Assembly: GCA_015075405.1 (NCBI GenBank)
Contig: JABTUK010000003.1
Location: 496,001 to 560,000 of the forward strand
Direction of reading: 5' to 3'
DNA length: 64,000 nucleotides
DNA from: Anaerolineales bacterium
GTDB lineage: Bacteria; Chloroflexota; Anaerolineae; 4572-78; J111
The position numbers were made by a program, and so were the translations under genes. Positions 1 to 8,313 of the stretch are shown here, in pieces. The notes beneath the pieces are model-generated. The model saw only the letters and a list, made by a program, of their open reading frames with translations. It did not search any database and was not told the DNA's origin. The stretch's first letter is position 1; every line of letters begins with the position of its first letter.

Positions 1-2169
1 TTCAGCGGGTCGGCCCGGACTCAGCGGCGCGTCACCCTTCGTCCACTGCCAGGCCAGCAGCGAGGCGATGCCGCTGTAGGTCTGGTCTTCTATATAATGG
101 TCAACGCCTAAACTGGGGTAAATCCAGGCGTAATCCAGCCCTTGCAAGGTGATAACCTTCTCCGGCTGGCCGCGCGACTCGAAATAATCGAACATAATTT
201 CATCCGGGAAGCGGCGCTGGGTTTGATTGATGTAAAAAACCACGTAATCCCCAGCCAGGGCTTTGCCTTTTTCCTGAGAGTAGCTAATCGAATCGCCGTG
301 ATAGAACGGGGCAAAGGTGGACTCGTACCAACTGGCGACACGGGTGCGGCTGGGGTCGGTGTGTTCGTTAAGGTAAGCGGCGGCCAAATCCAGGCCCTCG
401 CCCCAGCCAATAGTCACCGCTTGAGCCGCGCCACGCAGCCCACCCAGGAATGGATTGAAATAGGTAAAATAGTAGGGGAAGTTAGCAAAAACAAGAGCGG
501 CTTGAAAAAGGATAATGAAGAGGTAAAATGTGATGCGTGATGCGTGATGCGTGATGCGTGATGCGTAGTGCGTAGTGCGTCCCATGGGGAGACTTCGCGC
601 TGATGCGTGGTTGGCAAATCCGCCAAAGGCGCGCAAAGCGAAATCGTAAATCGTAAATCCAAAATCGTAAATCCAAAATAGCCCGGCGGCGGCGATGAGG
701 TTGAGCCAGGGGTAGACCGGCAAAAAGTAGCGATCCTGTTTCTTCTCGCCGATGGTCATGAGCAGGTAAAAGCCAAAGATAAAAAGGAGGATGAGGGGGA
801 GGTAGCGGGGGAAGGAAGAAAGCGTGGAGGGTTGGAAGGTTGGAAGGTTGGAAGGTTGGAAGGTTTGCGGAGCGGGTTGAAGGTTTGCAGAGCGGATTGA
901 AGGTTTGTCCTCCACTTCCCCAGGCTGCGCGGACCATTCGCCATTCGCTAATTCGCCATTCCCTGCTTGGCTTTTTCGCCAGTGGAGGGGCCAGGCAATC
1001 AGCGCGCTAACTACGCCGACCAGGACCAGCGGCGAGGTGCGATAGAGCCAGGTGACGGGATAAAATAGCGCCCCAGGGTCCTGCGAGATTTCGCCCAGGA
1101 AGAAATTACCTTTAGCGTGGCCGCCGGTGGCGTATTTGCTGCCAATAAAAATGACCGTCTGCACCGTTTCCAGGGGGGCCACCCACATGGCCGGCCAGCA
1201 AGCAAAGACCACGACCACGGCGACAGCGAACCAGAGCAATCCATCGGCAATTAAAAGGATGAAGGATGAAGGATGAAGGATGAAGGATGTCTTTTTTCCC
1301 CCTTGCGCCTTCATCCTTCCGCCTTCCCAAAAGAACCAAAGGCCGGTCAGGGCGATAAAGGGCATGAGAAAGAGGGAGGGGCTTTTGCTCAAAAAGGCCA
1401 GGCCGGCGCAAAAGCCGGAGAGCAGCAGCCAGAGGCGATCCCGGAAGAAACGACCGCCGACCGCCGACCGCCGACCGGCATCTCCAAAATCCGGACCACC
1501 GGCTACTGACTTCTGACTACTGACTACTGGCTTCTGACTACTGGCGTCTTCTCCCCAATAAATAAACGCGCATAGAACGGATAGGGTCATAAACGTTGTA
1601 CTGAGCGCGTCGTGGTGGATGACGCGAGAGAGGGCGATGTGAAAGGGATCGAGAGCTATCAGGGTTGCCCCGAGCAGCGCAATTGCCTCACCGAATAAAC
1701 GGCGGGCCAGCCAATAGATTGCTACCACCCATAGCGAGGTAATCAGCACCGTCCCCAATCGTTCCGGGGCGATGAAAGAAGCATCCACCGGATTGGTCGC
1801 TACGGCGAGGACGTAATCGTGCAGGGAGCCGGGCCGGCCATCCCACAGCCAGCGTACTAAAAAGCCAAAGCTGCCGGTCCACATGGTGGTTACACCGGGG
1901 TGGCCGGTGCGCAGGGTACAGGCCAAACCCTGCGCCATAAACTGCCAGCTCTCCACCACCGAATCACATAGATAGGCCGGGTTGGTTAAGCCGGCCAAAA
2001 AGTTACGCGAGCGGTCAATCCAGAGGAACTCGTCGGCGGTGAGGAAGCGGCCCAAATCGGGTAGGCGCGGGATGAGGGCGAGGAGGAAGAGGGTGAGGGA
2101 GACGAGGAGGCGTGAGGCGTGAGGCGTGAGGCGTGACTCTTTAGTTAATTTGTACTCCACTTCGCTCAT
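1..2169 (-). CDS. GT39-like membrane glycosyltransferase (3' end outside window)
   Basis: Reading frame is open from an ATG at 2169 to the window edge (723 codons, no stop seen), so the C-terminus is missing. It begins with a hydrophobic helix, then a luminal-loop motif F-L-T-A-D-E typical of the dolichyl-phosphate-mannose mannosyltransferase/ArnT (GT39, GT-C fold) family, then several membrane segments and ALDPFHIALSR. It is a paralogue of the next gene (2189-4780), with matching motifs in the same order. Expected role: transfer of a sugar from a lipid-phosphate donor on the outer face of the membrane; substrate unknown. Odd: many short tandem repeats (about 535-585, 825-905, 1258-1290, 1500-1545) are read through in frame and give His/Ser/Arg/Thr-rich stretches. 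The start is 19 bases after the stop of the upstream paralogue, so the two are probably co-transcribed. Confidence 0.72.
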   Translation of the reverse strand, partial: MSEVEYKLTKESRLTPHASRLLVSLTLFLLALIPRLPDLGRFLTADEFLWIDRSRNFLAGLTNPAYLCDSVVESWQFMAQGLACTLRTGHPGVTTMWTGSFGFLVRWLWDGRPGSLHDYVLAVATNPVDASFIAPERLGTVLITSLWVVAIYWLARRLFGEAIALLGATLIALDPFHIALSRVIHHDALSTTFMTLSVLCAFIYWGEDASSQKPVVSSQKSVAGGPDFGDAGRRSAVGGRFFRDRLWLLLSGFCAGLAFLSKSPSLFLMPFIALTGLWFFWEGGRMKAQGGKKTSFILHPSSFILLIADGLLWFAVAVVVVFACWPAMWVAPLETVQTVIFIGSKYATGGHAKGNFFLGEISQDPGALFYPVTWLYRTSPLVLVGVVSALIAWPLHWRKSQAGNGELANGEWSAQPGEVEDKPSIRSANLQPAPQTFQPSNLPTFQPSTLSSFPRYLPLILLFIFGFYLLMTIGEKKQDRYFLPVYPWLNLIAAAGLFWIYDFGFTIYDFALRAFGGFANHASARSLPMGRTTHYASRITHHASRITFYLFIILFQAALVFANFPYYFTYFNPFLGGLRGAAQAVTIGWGEGLDLAAAYLNEHTDPSRTRVASWYESTFAPFYHGDSISYSQEKGKALAGDYVVFYINQTQRRFPDEIMFDYFESRGQPEKVITLQGLDYAWIYPSLGVDHYIEDQTYSGIASLLAWQWTKGDAPLSPGRPAE
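535..585. repeat. Heptamer tandem repeat inside a coding region
   Basis: About six copies of a seven-base unit close to GTGATGC, the last ones drifting to GTAGTGC. On the minus strand it is read in frame within the partial glycosyltransferase, giving a repeating H-A-S-R-I-T-H pattern. The same unit occurs in several gaps between genes. Confidence 0.85.
825..905. repeat. Tandem repeat (GGTTGGAA type) inside a coding region
   Basis: Four copies of an eight-base unit GGTTGGAA followed by two longer degenerate copies, inside the partial glycosyltransferase on the minus strand. A similar run (AAAGTTGG type) follows the hydrolase gene at about 6403-6435. Confidence 0.8.
1258..1292. repeat. Heptamer tandem repeat GGATGAA inside a coding region
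   Basis: Five copies of GGATGAA, with partial inverted copies (CTTCATCCTTC) about 20 bases later. Translated in frame within the minus-strand glycosyltransferase as a Pro/Ser/Phe/His-rich stretch. Confidence 0.8.
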
Positions 2170-2188
2170 ATTTTCAATCCAAAATCTG

Positions 2189-4780
2189 TCACTTGCGGAT
2201 GAAGGTCCAGGGCAGCAGCCAGTGGTCCTGCCCGTCGGCCAGAGTTAGCCGCTGGCCGGTTTCGGGCTGGTAAAGACCGACGATTACCTGATAATAGCCG
2301 GGCGGAAAGCCGGGGGGAATGGCTACCAGGTATTCATCCACCACCACTTCATTTTTAACCCAACGGCTGGTGGGCCATTCCCCCTTGAGCGGAGGGGTGT
2401 CCACCCCAGCCAGGCGCTCGCCGGTGTCGGCGGCGAGGATTTGCGTAAACACGGTGTAATCAGGCCGGGCGGCGGTTTGGGCCTGCCAGGCGATGGTGAC
2501 ACCCAGGTAGTCGGCGGTAGGCTCGAATTGATAGCCGGCCAGGGCAATCTGCTGCCCGAAGATCACATTCTGTACCTGGTTTAACTCTGCTGGAATTTGG
2601 AAATGGCGCAGTTCAATTTCGCCCAGCAGTTGACTCTCGACCCAGAGAGAATACAATCCGCGAGTCAAACCGGCCGGCAAAAGCAGGCGATGGTGGCTGA
2701 CGATTAAATCAGGGACCAGGGCTGTTAATTGGCCCTCAGCCTGGGCCAGGGCTGGCTTCTGGCTGACCTGGCTTGCATCTTCTCCTGAATCGATCAAGCT
2801 GACCACAACAGGCGCAACCGGCAGCGATTCATCAACCTGCCAGACCACATCCACCTCGAGAGTTTCACCAATATGCCCATACTTTGTGAGGGGACGGAAG
2901 CCGATAGGGTAAAGGTCAACGGTCAGTGGCCCGCCCTGAGCCTGCCGAATGGGTCGGCGGTCGGCAGTCAACAGTTGCAGCGCCGGGCCGGGGTAGACAT
3001 CGGCGTAATGGATGCCGTTCAATTCAACCGAAAAAATGGAGCCGGTTTGTTCAAAGTAGCGAATAAACTCCGGCGCAGGCTCGCCGGATTGGATTTGTTT
3101 CACATAAAGGACGACATAATCCAGGTTTGCTTCGGTCACTTTCGACAAATCGCCTTCAAAATAGGCAGCTACCGTCGAAGCGTAGGCCGTTCCCACCCGG
3201 CTGTCACGGGAAAAATCTTCCCGCTGCAAAAACCGCCCCACCTGATCCAGCCCTTCGCCCCAGCCGATTTTGACCAGATGGGGCGCGCTAAATGGCCCAC
3301 CCAGGAGCGGGTTATAAAAAGTAAAGTAGTAGGGCGCATACGGCAGAAGAATGACAAGCGCGGCGACCAAAAGCAGGGCGGACAACGTGAAGCGTGAGGC
3401 GTGAAGCGTGAGGTGTGAAGCGGTTCTCCCTTGCTCCCTTGCTCCCTTGCTCCCCTGCTCCCCCGTTCTTCCGGCCAACGCCAACCAACCCCAGGCGGCG
3501 ATGATCGCCAGGGGAGGAAAGATGGGTAAAATATAGCGGGGACTGCGCTTATCGCTGGCGGTCATGAAGAGGGTAAAGAGTACCACAAAGACAGCGAGCC
3601 AGAACAGGGGAGAGGCGAGGAGGCGAGGAGGCGAGGAGGCGAGAGAAGGCGTTTTACCGGGTAACTTCGACTCCATTGGCCGGCCGGTGCGATCTTTAAC
3701 GGCAAAAAATATAGCCAGCCCTGCGCCCACCATAACCAGCGGGCTGAGTTTGAAAGCGCCGTTGACTACATAGTAAAAAGGGCCGAGATCAGGCACTCGC
3801 CAGAAGCCCTCTTCGCTGGCCTCTTCCTCGTCGGTGGCGGAGATGAAGGCGTTCTGGAATACGGCGACAGGCCGGCCTAGCGGCTCTACCCAGGCCGCCG
3901 GCCAAAAGGCCACAAAGGTGAGATAGGCCACAACCAGCCACACCAGAAGAGGGGAGAGGGAGGCGATGAGGCGATGAGGCGATGAGGCAGGGAGGCGGGG
4001 AGATAAAGATGTCGCCGCGAAAATAAGTACCAGCCCGGCAAAGGGAATCAGAAAGAGGGTTGGCGCTTTGGAGAGAAAGGCGAGTCCGGCGGCGACAGCC
4101 GAAAGAATGAGAGGCGAGGAGGCGAGGAGGCGAAAAGAGGGATTCATTTCACCACTACCTCGCCTCTTCGCGTCCTCGTCTCCTCGCGCCCACGTTTCTC
4201 GCTGTACGGCTAACAGTAAAAGCAATAGGGACAGACTCATAAAAACCATCGCCGGAGCGTCGTGGCCGATGATGCGCGAGAGGGCTACCGGATGAGGATC
4301 GAGGGCGATCAAGGTGGCGGCCAAAAAGGCCAGGGTTGGGTTAAACAGGCGGCGCAGCAGGGCAAAAATAATGACAACGCTTAACGAGGTCAAAACCACC
4401 ATCGGCCAGCGCGTCGCGGCCAGAATGTCTAACTGTACCCGAAATTCCGGCAGGGCGGCCAACCAATCAACAAAGGGCTGGCCGATAGCCGACTGATTGA
4501 ACTGGTAATAGACGGCCAAGCCCAAACTGCCTAACCAGGTGGTGGTGACGGCGGGGGTCAGATTGACGCTGGTCGCCGAAAAATCGCCGCGCAGCAAAGC
4601 CAACAAAAATTGGGCCGAGCGATAAACCCATTTGGCCTCGTCGGCGGTGACAAAACGATGCAAATCATAGGCCCGCGGCAGAAAGGCTAACAGAAAAAGG
4701 CCAAGGTAAATAAGAAAGCTTTTTTGGATTTTTGACAGCCCGCGCAGGCGCAGACCCGGATTTTGGCTTTTTGAACTCAT
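2189..4780 (-). CDS. GT39-like membrane glycosyltransferase
   Basis: Complete 863-residue protein. The N-terminal half has a first helix, then F-V-T-A-D-E-A-K-W (about residues 40-50), whose acidic pair matches the catalytic loop of GT39/ArnT-type GT-C enzymes, then roughly ten membrane helices including ALDPHPVALSRIIGHDAPA. The last 250 residues are soluble and beta-rich and probably extracytoplasmic. Predicted role: sugar transfer from a polyprenyl-phosphate donor to a surface lipid or protein; acceptor unknown. Odd: several segments are encoded by dispersed repeats, for example TASHLTLHASRFTL (3388-3420) and RRPIRQAQGGPLTV (2925-2975), inserted in cytoplasmic or loop regions without breaking the frame. 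The paralogue downstream starts 19 bases after this stop. Family assignment is good, substrate is not known. Confidence 0.8.
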   Translation of the reverse strand: MSSKSQNPGLRLRGLSKIQKSFLIYLGLFLLAFLPRAYDLHRFVTADEAKWVYRSAQFLLALLRGDFSATSVNLTPAVTTTWLGSLGLAVYYQFNQSAIGQPFVDWLAALPEFRVQLDILAATRWPMVVLTSLSVVIIFALLRRLFNPTLAFLAATLIALDPHPVALSRIIGHDAPAMVFMSLSLLLLLLAVQRETWARGDEDAKRRGSGEMNPSFRLLASSPLILSAVAAGLAFLSKAPTLFLIPFAGLVLIFAATSLSPRLPASSPHRLIASLSPLLVWLVVAYLTFVAFWPAAWVEPLGRPVAVFQNAFISATDEEEASEEGFWRVPDLGPFYYVVNGAFKLSPLVMVGAGLAIFFAVKDRTGRPMESKLPGKTPSLASSPPRLLASPLFWLAVFVVLFTLFMTASDKRSPRYILPIFPPLAIIAAWGWLALAGRTGEQGSKGAREQGRTASHLTLHASRFTLSALLLVAALVILLPYAPYYFTFYNPLLGGPFSAPHLVKIGWGEGLDQVGRFLQREDFSRDSRVGTAYASTVAAYFEGDLSKVTEANLDYVVLYVKQIQSGEPAPEFIRYFEQTGSIFSVELNGIHYADVYPGPALQLLTADRRPIRQAQGGPLTVDLYPIGFRPLTKYGHIGETLEVDVVWQVDESLPVAPVVVSLIDSGEDASQVSQKPALAQAEGQLTALVPDLIVSHHRLLLPAGLTRGLYSLWVESQLLGEIELRHFQIPAELNQVQNVIFGQQIALAGYQFEPTADYLGVTIAWQAQTAARPDYTVFTQILAADTGERLAGVDTPPLKGEWPTSRWVKNEVVVDEYLVAIPPGFPPGYYQVIVGLYQPETGQRLTLADGQDHWLLPWTFIRK
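3600..3645. repeat. GAGGCGAG tandem repeat inside a coding region
   Basis: Eight-base unit AGGCGAGG repeated four to five times. Similar runs lie at about 3958-3990 and 4100-4135 in the same gene; all are read through in frame on the minus strand. Confidence 0.8.
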
Positions 4781-4970
4781 AGGTCCGACTCACTATCATA
4801 CCACGCCCGAAAAGGGCTGGCAAAAGGTTAGCACACCTTCCTCTTGACCTCGCCGTATCAGCACTATTGACCCCTTGCTGGAAAAACTCACGCTGGAACT
4901 GGGGCAAAAACGCCGACCCCGACTTTAGTAAGGCAGTTCCAAGATTTAAATCATCCAATTATTCTCACCA

Positions 4971-5036
4971 GCGTGATGCGTGATGCGTAAGAAATCTTGC
5001 CTGGAAACCATCAGGCATTACGCATTACGTATCACG
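4971..5036. repeat. Inverted heptamer hairpin
   Basis: Left arm is GCGTGAT repeated (4971-4990); right arm (5015-5036) is its inverted copy, GCATTACGCATTACGTATCACG class, with G-T wobbles. They could form a stem of about 19 pairs around a 24-base loop. The rest of the 4781-5132 gap holds no gene that I recognise; its stretch 4840-4960 is unexplained. Confidence 0.75.
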
Positions 5037-5072
5037 GACTTTGGATAATTATTTTCTTGGAGTTGCCTAAGG

Positions 5073-5100
5073 TTACATTTCCAGCCATCGGTGTTATAAT
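5073..5100 (+). promoter_or_regulatory. Sigma-70-type promoter of the hydrolase gene
   Basis: Perfect -10 TATAAT at 5095-5100 with an upstream TG (extended -10) and a weaker -35 TTACAT at 5073-5078 (spacing 16). Predicted transcript start is about 25 bases before the ATG at 5133. Confidence 0.6.
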
Positions 5101-5132
5101 CCGCGCAGCGCCAATTGCTCGCGAGGTCTTTC

Positions 5133-6404
5133 ATGCCAAAATTTCTCCACCTGCGTTGGATTATTACCCTAATCATGTTACTTTTGGCGGCGCTGCTCTT
5201 CTGGCTGGCTACCACCGATAGTTCCTCAATCTGGCCGTATCGTAATACCCTGCAATATTATGCCTTGACCTGGTGGTGGCAGCAGGCCGGTTATCCCCAG
5301 CCGGGTGAGCCGGGCGAACTGGGCGGGGTAGTGCGCGACACTCAGGGCCAGCCGGTAGCCGGAGCCTGGGTTCTTGTTTCCTGGTGGGATGGTACTAGTT
5401 ACAGCGCCCGCAGCGAAGCTGACGGCAGCTATCTCATCGCCGCCGTACCCGCCGGTCAATACCGGCCCGTAGCGGGGGCGCCCGGATATGACAGCATCGA
5501 AATGAACCGTTGGGTCACGATCAGTCCTCAAACCATTACCACCGCCGATCTTACCTTACCCCCTGAGCCGTTGCGCTCGCTCACCCCCGGTCAGAACTTA
5601 AGCTTCGGCCCGCCCAGCACGCCCACCTGCGCCGACCCCCTCCCGGCGACCGCCATCCGCCAACCCTTCACCTTTGATAACAACGGCCGGCCCGGTCAAC
5701 CGGCCCTGTACTACACCCCTTTGACCACCACCACAACCAGCCGCCTGCCCGTGCTGATGATCGTCTACCCCGGCCCGGCCGACGCCTGGGATTGCGCCAG
5801 CCTGCCGTTAGCCGCGGCCGGCTACGCCGTAGTCGCCCTCGGTCCGGCCTACAGTTTAGAGTTGGAGGCCGACATTGACGAACTGGAGCGGGTGGCCGCC
5901 TTTATCCGGGCCGGACAATTCCCCGGCGGCGATGGCTCTCGCCTGGCTGTGTTGGGCGGCAGCTACAGCGGGCTGCATGCGCAGCGGTTGCTCCAACGCA
6001 GCCCTCACTATGAGGCAGCTATCCTGCTCGGCCCACCGACCGATTTGTTTGACATGCGCCGCCGCCTGGAAGAGCGCAGCTATATTCCACCCTTTGGCCT
6101 CGATCAAGTGTTGGTTGCGCTCGGCCTGCCCGACCGGGAGCCGCTGCGCTACTGGCGTTACTCCGGCGCTTATCATATCCGGCCCGATTTCCCCCCCCTG
6201 GCAATTATGCACAGCCGCACCGACGAGGTTGTGCCTTTTCAGCAGAGCGAACGCCTGTCGGCCAACCTGACCCAAATGGGCGTAGCCCACCAAACCTACT
6301 TCTTTGATGGGGCCAGCCATTATCTGCTGGCCGCAGGCGGCGATAAGGATACGCTGGAAATCTACCGGCTGACGCTTGAGTTTTTAGCCGAGCATTTAAA
6401 GTAG
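5133..6404 (+). CDS. Secreted or membrane-anchored alpha/beta hydrolase with N-terminal carboxypeptidase-regulatory-like domain
   Basis: 423 residues. A single N-terminal membrane helix (about residues 8-27) is followed by a beta-sandwich resembling the carboxypeptidase regulatory (CNA-B-like) domain, with GVVRDTQGQPVAGAWV, the usual opening of that fold. The C-terminal half is an alpha/beta hydrolase: G-G-S-Y-S-G nucleophile elbow (Ser in GxSxG form), then HSRTDEVVPF giving the acid region and GASHYLL giving the histidine. Likely an esterase or peptidase acting outside the membrane; substrate unknown. I place the start at ATG 5133, preceded by GAGG, rather than at an in-frame TTG 18 bases upstream. 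It stands alone with its own promoter. Confidence 0.78.
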   Translation: MPKFLHLRWIITLIMLLLAALLFWLATTDSSSIWPYRNTLQYYALTWWWQQAGYPQPGEPGELGGVVRDTQGQPVAGAWVLVSWWDGTSYSARSEADGSYLIAAVPAGQYRPVAGAPGYDSIEMNRWVTISPQTITTADLTLPPEPLRSLTPGQNLSFGPPSTPTCADPLPATAIRQPFTFDNNGRPGQPALYYTPLTTTTTSRLPVLMIVYPGPADAWDCASLPLAAAGYAVVALGPAYSLELEADIDELERVAAFIRAGQFPGGDGSRLAVLGGSYSGLHAQRLLQRSPHYEAAILLGPPTDLFDMRRRLEERSYIPPFGLDQVLVALGLPDREPLRYWRYSGAYHIRPDFPPLAIMHSRTDEVVPFQQSERLSANLTQMGVAHQTYFFDGASHYLLAAGGDKDTLEIYRLTLEFLAEHLK

Positions 6405-6519
6405 AAAGTTGGAAAGTTGGAAGGTTGGAAAGTTTTCACTCTTCTATTTCTCCCTGTTCGCCATATTTTCTGGCCCATGATAAAATTTAGCTAAACTTAT
6501 TACCAGCAAATAATCGTCA

Positions 6520-7503
6520 ATGACCTTACAATCCAAAACCCATACCGCCACTGCCCAGGCCCATCCGAATATCGCTTTTATTAAATATTGGGGCAACCAG
6601 GATAACCGGTTGCGCCTGCCGGCTAACCCTTCGCTCTCGATGAACTTGGGCGATTTACGCACCGTCACCACCGTCACTTTTTCCGCCGACCTCCCCGGCG
6701 ACGCCTTGACCGTGAACGAGCAGCCAGTCGTTGGGCCGGGGTTGGAACGGGTAACAACCGTGCTTGATTTGATCCGCCAGCAGGCGGGCCTGGAATTGCC
6801 CGCCCGGATTGAGTCAACCAACAATTTTCCGGCGGGGGCGGGAATTGCCTCGTCGGCTTCCGCTTTTGCGGCGCTAAGTTTAGCGGGGGCTGCGGCCGCC
6901 GGTTTGGATTTGGATGAGGCGAGTCTTTCCCGGTTAGCCCGGCGAGGGTCCGGCTCAGCCAGCCGCTCGGTGCCGGGTGGGTTTTGCCAGTGGCTTACCG
7001 GCAGCGACGAGAGTTCGGTGGCCGTCAGCATTGCCCCGCCGGAGTATTGGGATTTACGGGATGTGATTGTGGTGGTCAGCCAGGAACACAAAGCCATAGG
7101 GTCAACCGGCGGTCATCACCTGGCTCCTACCAGTTCACTCCAGGCGGCGCGAGTGGCCGGGGTCGAGAACCGGCTGAAACTGTGCCGCGAGGCGTTGCTG
7201 GCCCGTGATTTGGCCGCGTTGGGGCCGGTCATCGAAGAGGATGCGGTGATCATGCACGGGGTTATGATGACCAGCCATCCGCCGCTTTATTACTGGAACG
7301 CCGCGACCATGACCGTGATTCACGCTACTTTGCAGTGGCGCAGCGAGGGTATTCCGGTTTACTTTACCATTGACGCCGGCCCCAACGTCCATCTCATCTG
7401 CGAGGCTGCCGACGCCCCAACCGTCGCCGCTCGCGCCGGCCAGCTTCCCGGCGTCCAACAAATTATTACCAGCGGACCGGGCGGTCCGGTTCGCTTGCTT
7501 TAG
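6520..7503 (+). CDS. mvaD: Diphosphomevalonate decarboxylase family (GHMP) enzyme
   Basis: 327 residues, the usual size for this family. Seen: N-terminal NIAFIKYWGNQD with the conserved lysine, PAGAGIASSASAFAAL (GHMP ATP-binding loop), the PGGFCQW segment, and TIDAGPNVHLI with the catalytic aspartate. It phosphorylates and decarboxylates (di)phosphomevalonate to an isopentenyl phosphate in the mevalonate route to isoprenoids, in the cytoplasm. Some Chloroflexi are known to use a phosphomevalonate decarboxylase of the same family together with isopentenyl phosphate kinase, so the substrate (mono- or diphosphate) cannot be fixed from sequence by eye. No other pathway gene is in the window. It follows the hydrolase gene on the same strand after a short AAAGTTGG repeat. 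Confidence 0.85.
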   Translation: MTLQSKTHTATAQAHPNIAFIKYWGNQDNRLRLPANPSLSMNLGDLRTVTTVTFSADLPGDALTVNEQPVVGPGLERVTTVLDLIRQQAGLELPARIESTNNFPAGAGIASSASAFAALSLAGAAAAGLDLDEASLSRLARRGSGSASRSVPGGFCQWLTGSDESSVAVSIAPPEYWDLRDVIVVVSQEHKAIGSTGGHHLAPTSSLQAARVAGVENRLKLCREALLARDLAALGPVIEEDAVIMHGVMMTSHPPLYYWNAATMTVIHATLQWRSEGIPVYFTIDAGPNVHLICEAADAPTVAARAGQLPGVQQIITSGPGGPVRLL

Positions 7504-7510
7504 GCCATTA

Positions 7511-7692
7511 GAAAGCGTTCGGAAACTGTTTTGTCTGGCTGGCCCACCCCGGCATGATGCCAGGGCTAGTGAACAGCGCCGGGTCAACCCGGCTTTAGCC
7601 CGATTAATCGGGCGCTGTGGGATAGTCCGGCGACTTCATCGCCGGACGAGCGCCGGTAGCAAAGACGCCTGTGGGAGTTCCCGAACGCTCTC
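7511..7692. repeat. 182-bp multi-hairpin element (MITE-like or structured RNA)
   Basis: Most of the 7504-7861 gap. Its ends are 17-base inverted repeats (7511-7527 and 7676-7692, 15 of 17 matching; on the minus strand the two differences become G-U pairs). Inside are nested perfect hairpins: ACAGCGCC/GGCGCTGT (7573-7618) enclosing GCCGGG-TCAA-CCCGGC (7578-7593) and the palindrome GCCCGATTAATCGGGC (7598-7613), then GTCCGGCGA/TCGCCGGAC (7625-7647). The overall shape is a branched structure closed by a long terminal stem. No coding frame is evident. It could be a non-autonomous mobile element or a minus-strand RNA. Confidence 0.6.
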
Positions 7693-7757
7693 AGTTAATT
7701 TAACTTCTTGGCTCACTCTTCAATCCGCCACACCAGAGATGGCTCAACCCATCAAAT

Positions 7758-7835
7758 AGTTAACTTTTGTCATATCTACCTGACCAGATAAGAGGTGAAT
7801 TAAATGAGTCGAATTGCCGGGTTTGGTGTTATACT
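7758..7835 (+). promoter_or_regulatory. Promoter region of the 116-residue unknown gene; twin of the mtlR promoter
   Basis: Extended -10 TGT-TATACT (TATACT at 7830-7835), 26 bases before the start codon. The upstream block starting TTAACTTTTGTCATA resembles the block before mtlR (8314-8390) over about 78 bases, including matching CAGA, TGAATTA and CGAAT segments, which suggests a duplicated promoter/operator. Confidence 0.5.
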
Positions 7836-7861
7836 AGGGCCGTAGCACAAGGAGGTGTAAA

Positions 7862-8212
7862 ATGGCTTACGATGTCAAGCAAGCAAAAACTTATCAGCAA
7901 CCGGCTCAAGCGATGAGCCAATTAGCGTCGGCGGTAGTAGCCAAGTTAGGCGGGAAAGCGGACAAAAAAAACAACCCCACCGCCGGGCATATCGAAGTCA
8001 CGTTTAACAAACAAGTCAAAAACCAGATGCTGCCTAACCGAATCCAGCTTGTGGTCAAGCTCGAAGCTGTATCCCCAGAGAGCAGCCAGCTTTCAGTTTT
8101 GGCCTACCCGGTTGACCCGGTAGGTAATAAGCTCATGTTTGGCGTCCGCGGCAATGCGGCCCGCACCGTAGTGGATACCTTCTGGGCAGAATTAGAGGCC
8201 CAAGCTGGTTAA
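7862..8212 (+). CDS. Conserved-looking small protein of unknown function
   Basis: 116 residues, with a very strong ribosome site AAGGAGGTG eight bases before the ATG. No signal peptide or membrane helix. The N-terminal third looks helical (QPAQAMSQLASAVVAKLGGKA), followed by a Lys/Asn-rich loop and alternating strands (IEVTFNKQV, IQLVVKLEAV, LSVLAYPVD), ending in a helix (ARTVVDTFWAELEAQ). This helix-strands-helix order could be a small START/SRPBCC-like or polyketide-cyclase-like fold, but I do not recognise the family. It shares a promoter block with the downstream mtlR-like gene, so the two may respond to the same signal. Confidence 0.7.
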   Translation: MAYDVKQAKTYQQPAQAMSQLASAVVAKLGGKADKKNNPTAGHIEVTFNKQVKNQMLPNRIQLVVKLEAVSPESSQLSVLAYPVDPVGNKLMFGVRGNAARTVVDTFWAELEAQAG

Positions 8213-8214
8213 TC

Positions 8215-8287
8215 GCACCCTTCGATACGCGCTTCACTTCGCCCTTCGACAAGTTCAGGACGAGTTCCGCGCTGCTCAGGCTGCGAT
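8215..8287. repeat. Dispersed repeat of the CTTCGATACG type
   Basis: Starts AATCGCACCCTTCGATACG and ends GCTGCTCAGGCTGCGATTA, so its ends are inverted copies (AATCGCA / TGCGATT). Related copies lie at 36037-36152 and, partially, at 40687-40722. Confidence 0.6.
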
Positions 8288-8313
8288 TAAGAAAACATTG
8301 AACTCAGGTAAAT

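Noticed and set aside
535..585. Tandem repeats as a possible CRISPR array
   Set aside because: Period is seven bases with no spacers and no cas genes in the window.
1..2169. The left-edge glycosyltransferase as a broken pseudogene
   Set aside because: The minus-strand frame starting at 2169 has no stop down to base 1; it only looks fragmented because the other frames contain short open stretches.
7511..7692. Integron attC site
   Set aside because: No RYYYAAC/GTTRRRY core sites at the ends, and no integrase or cassette array nearby.
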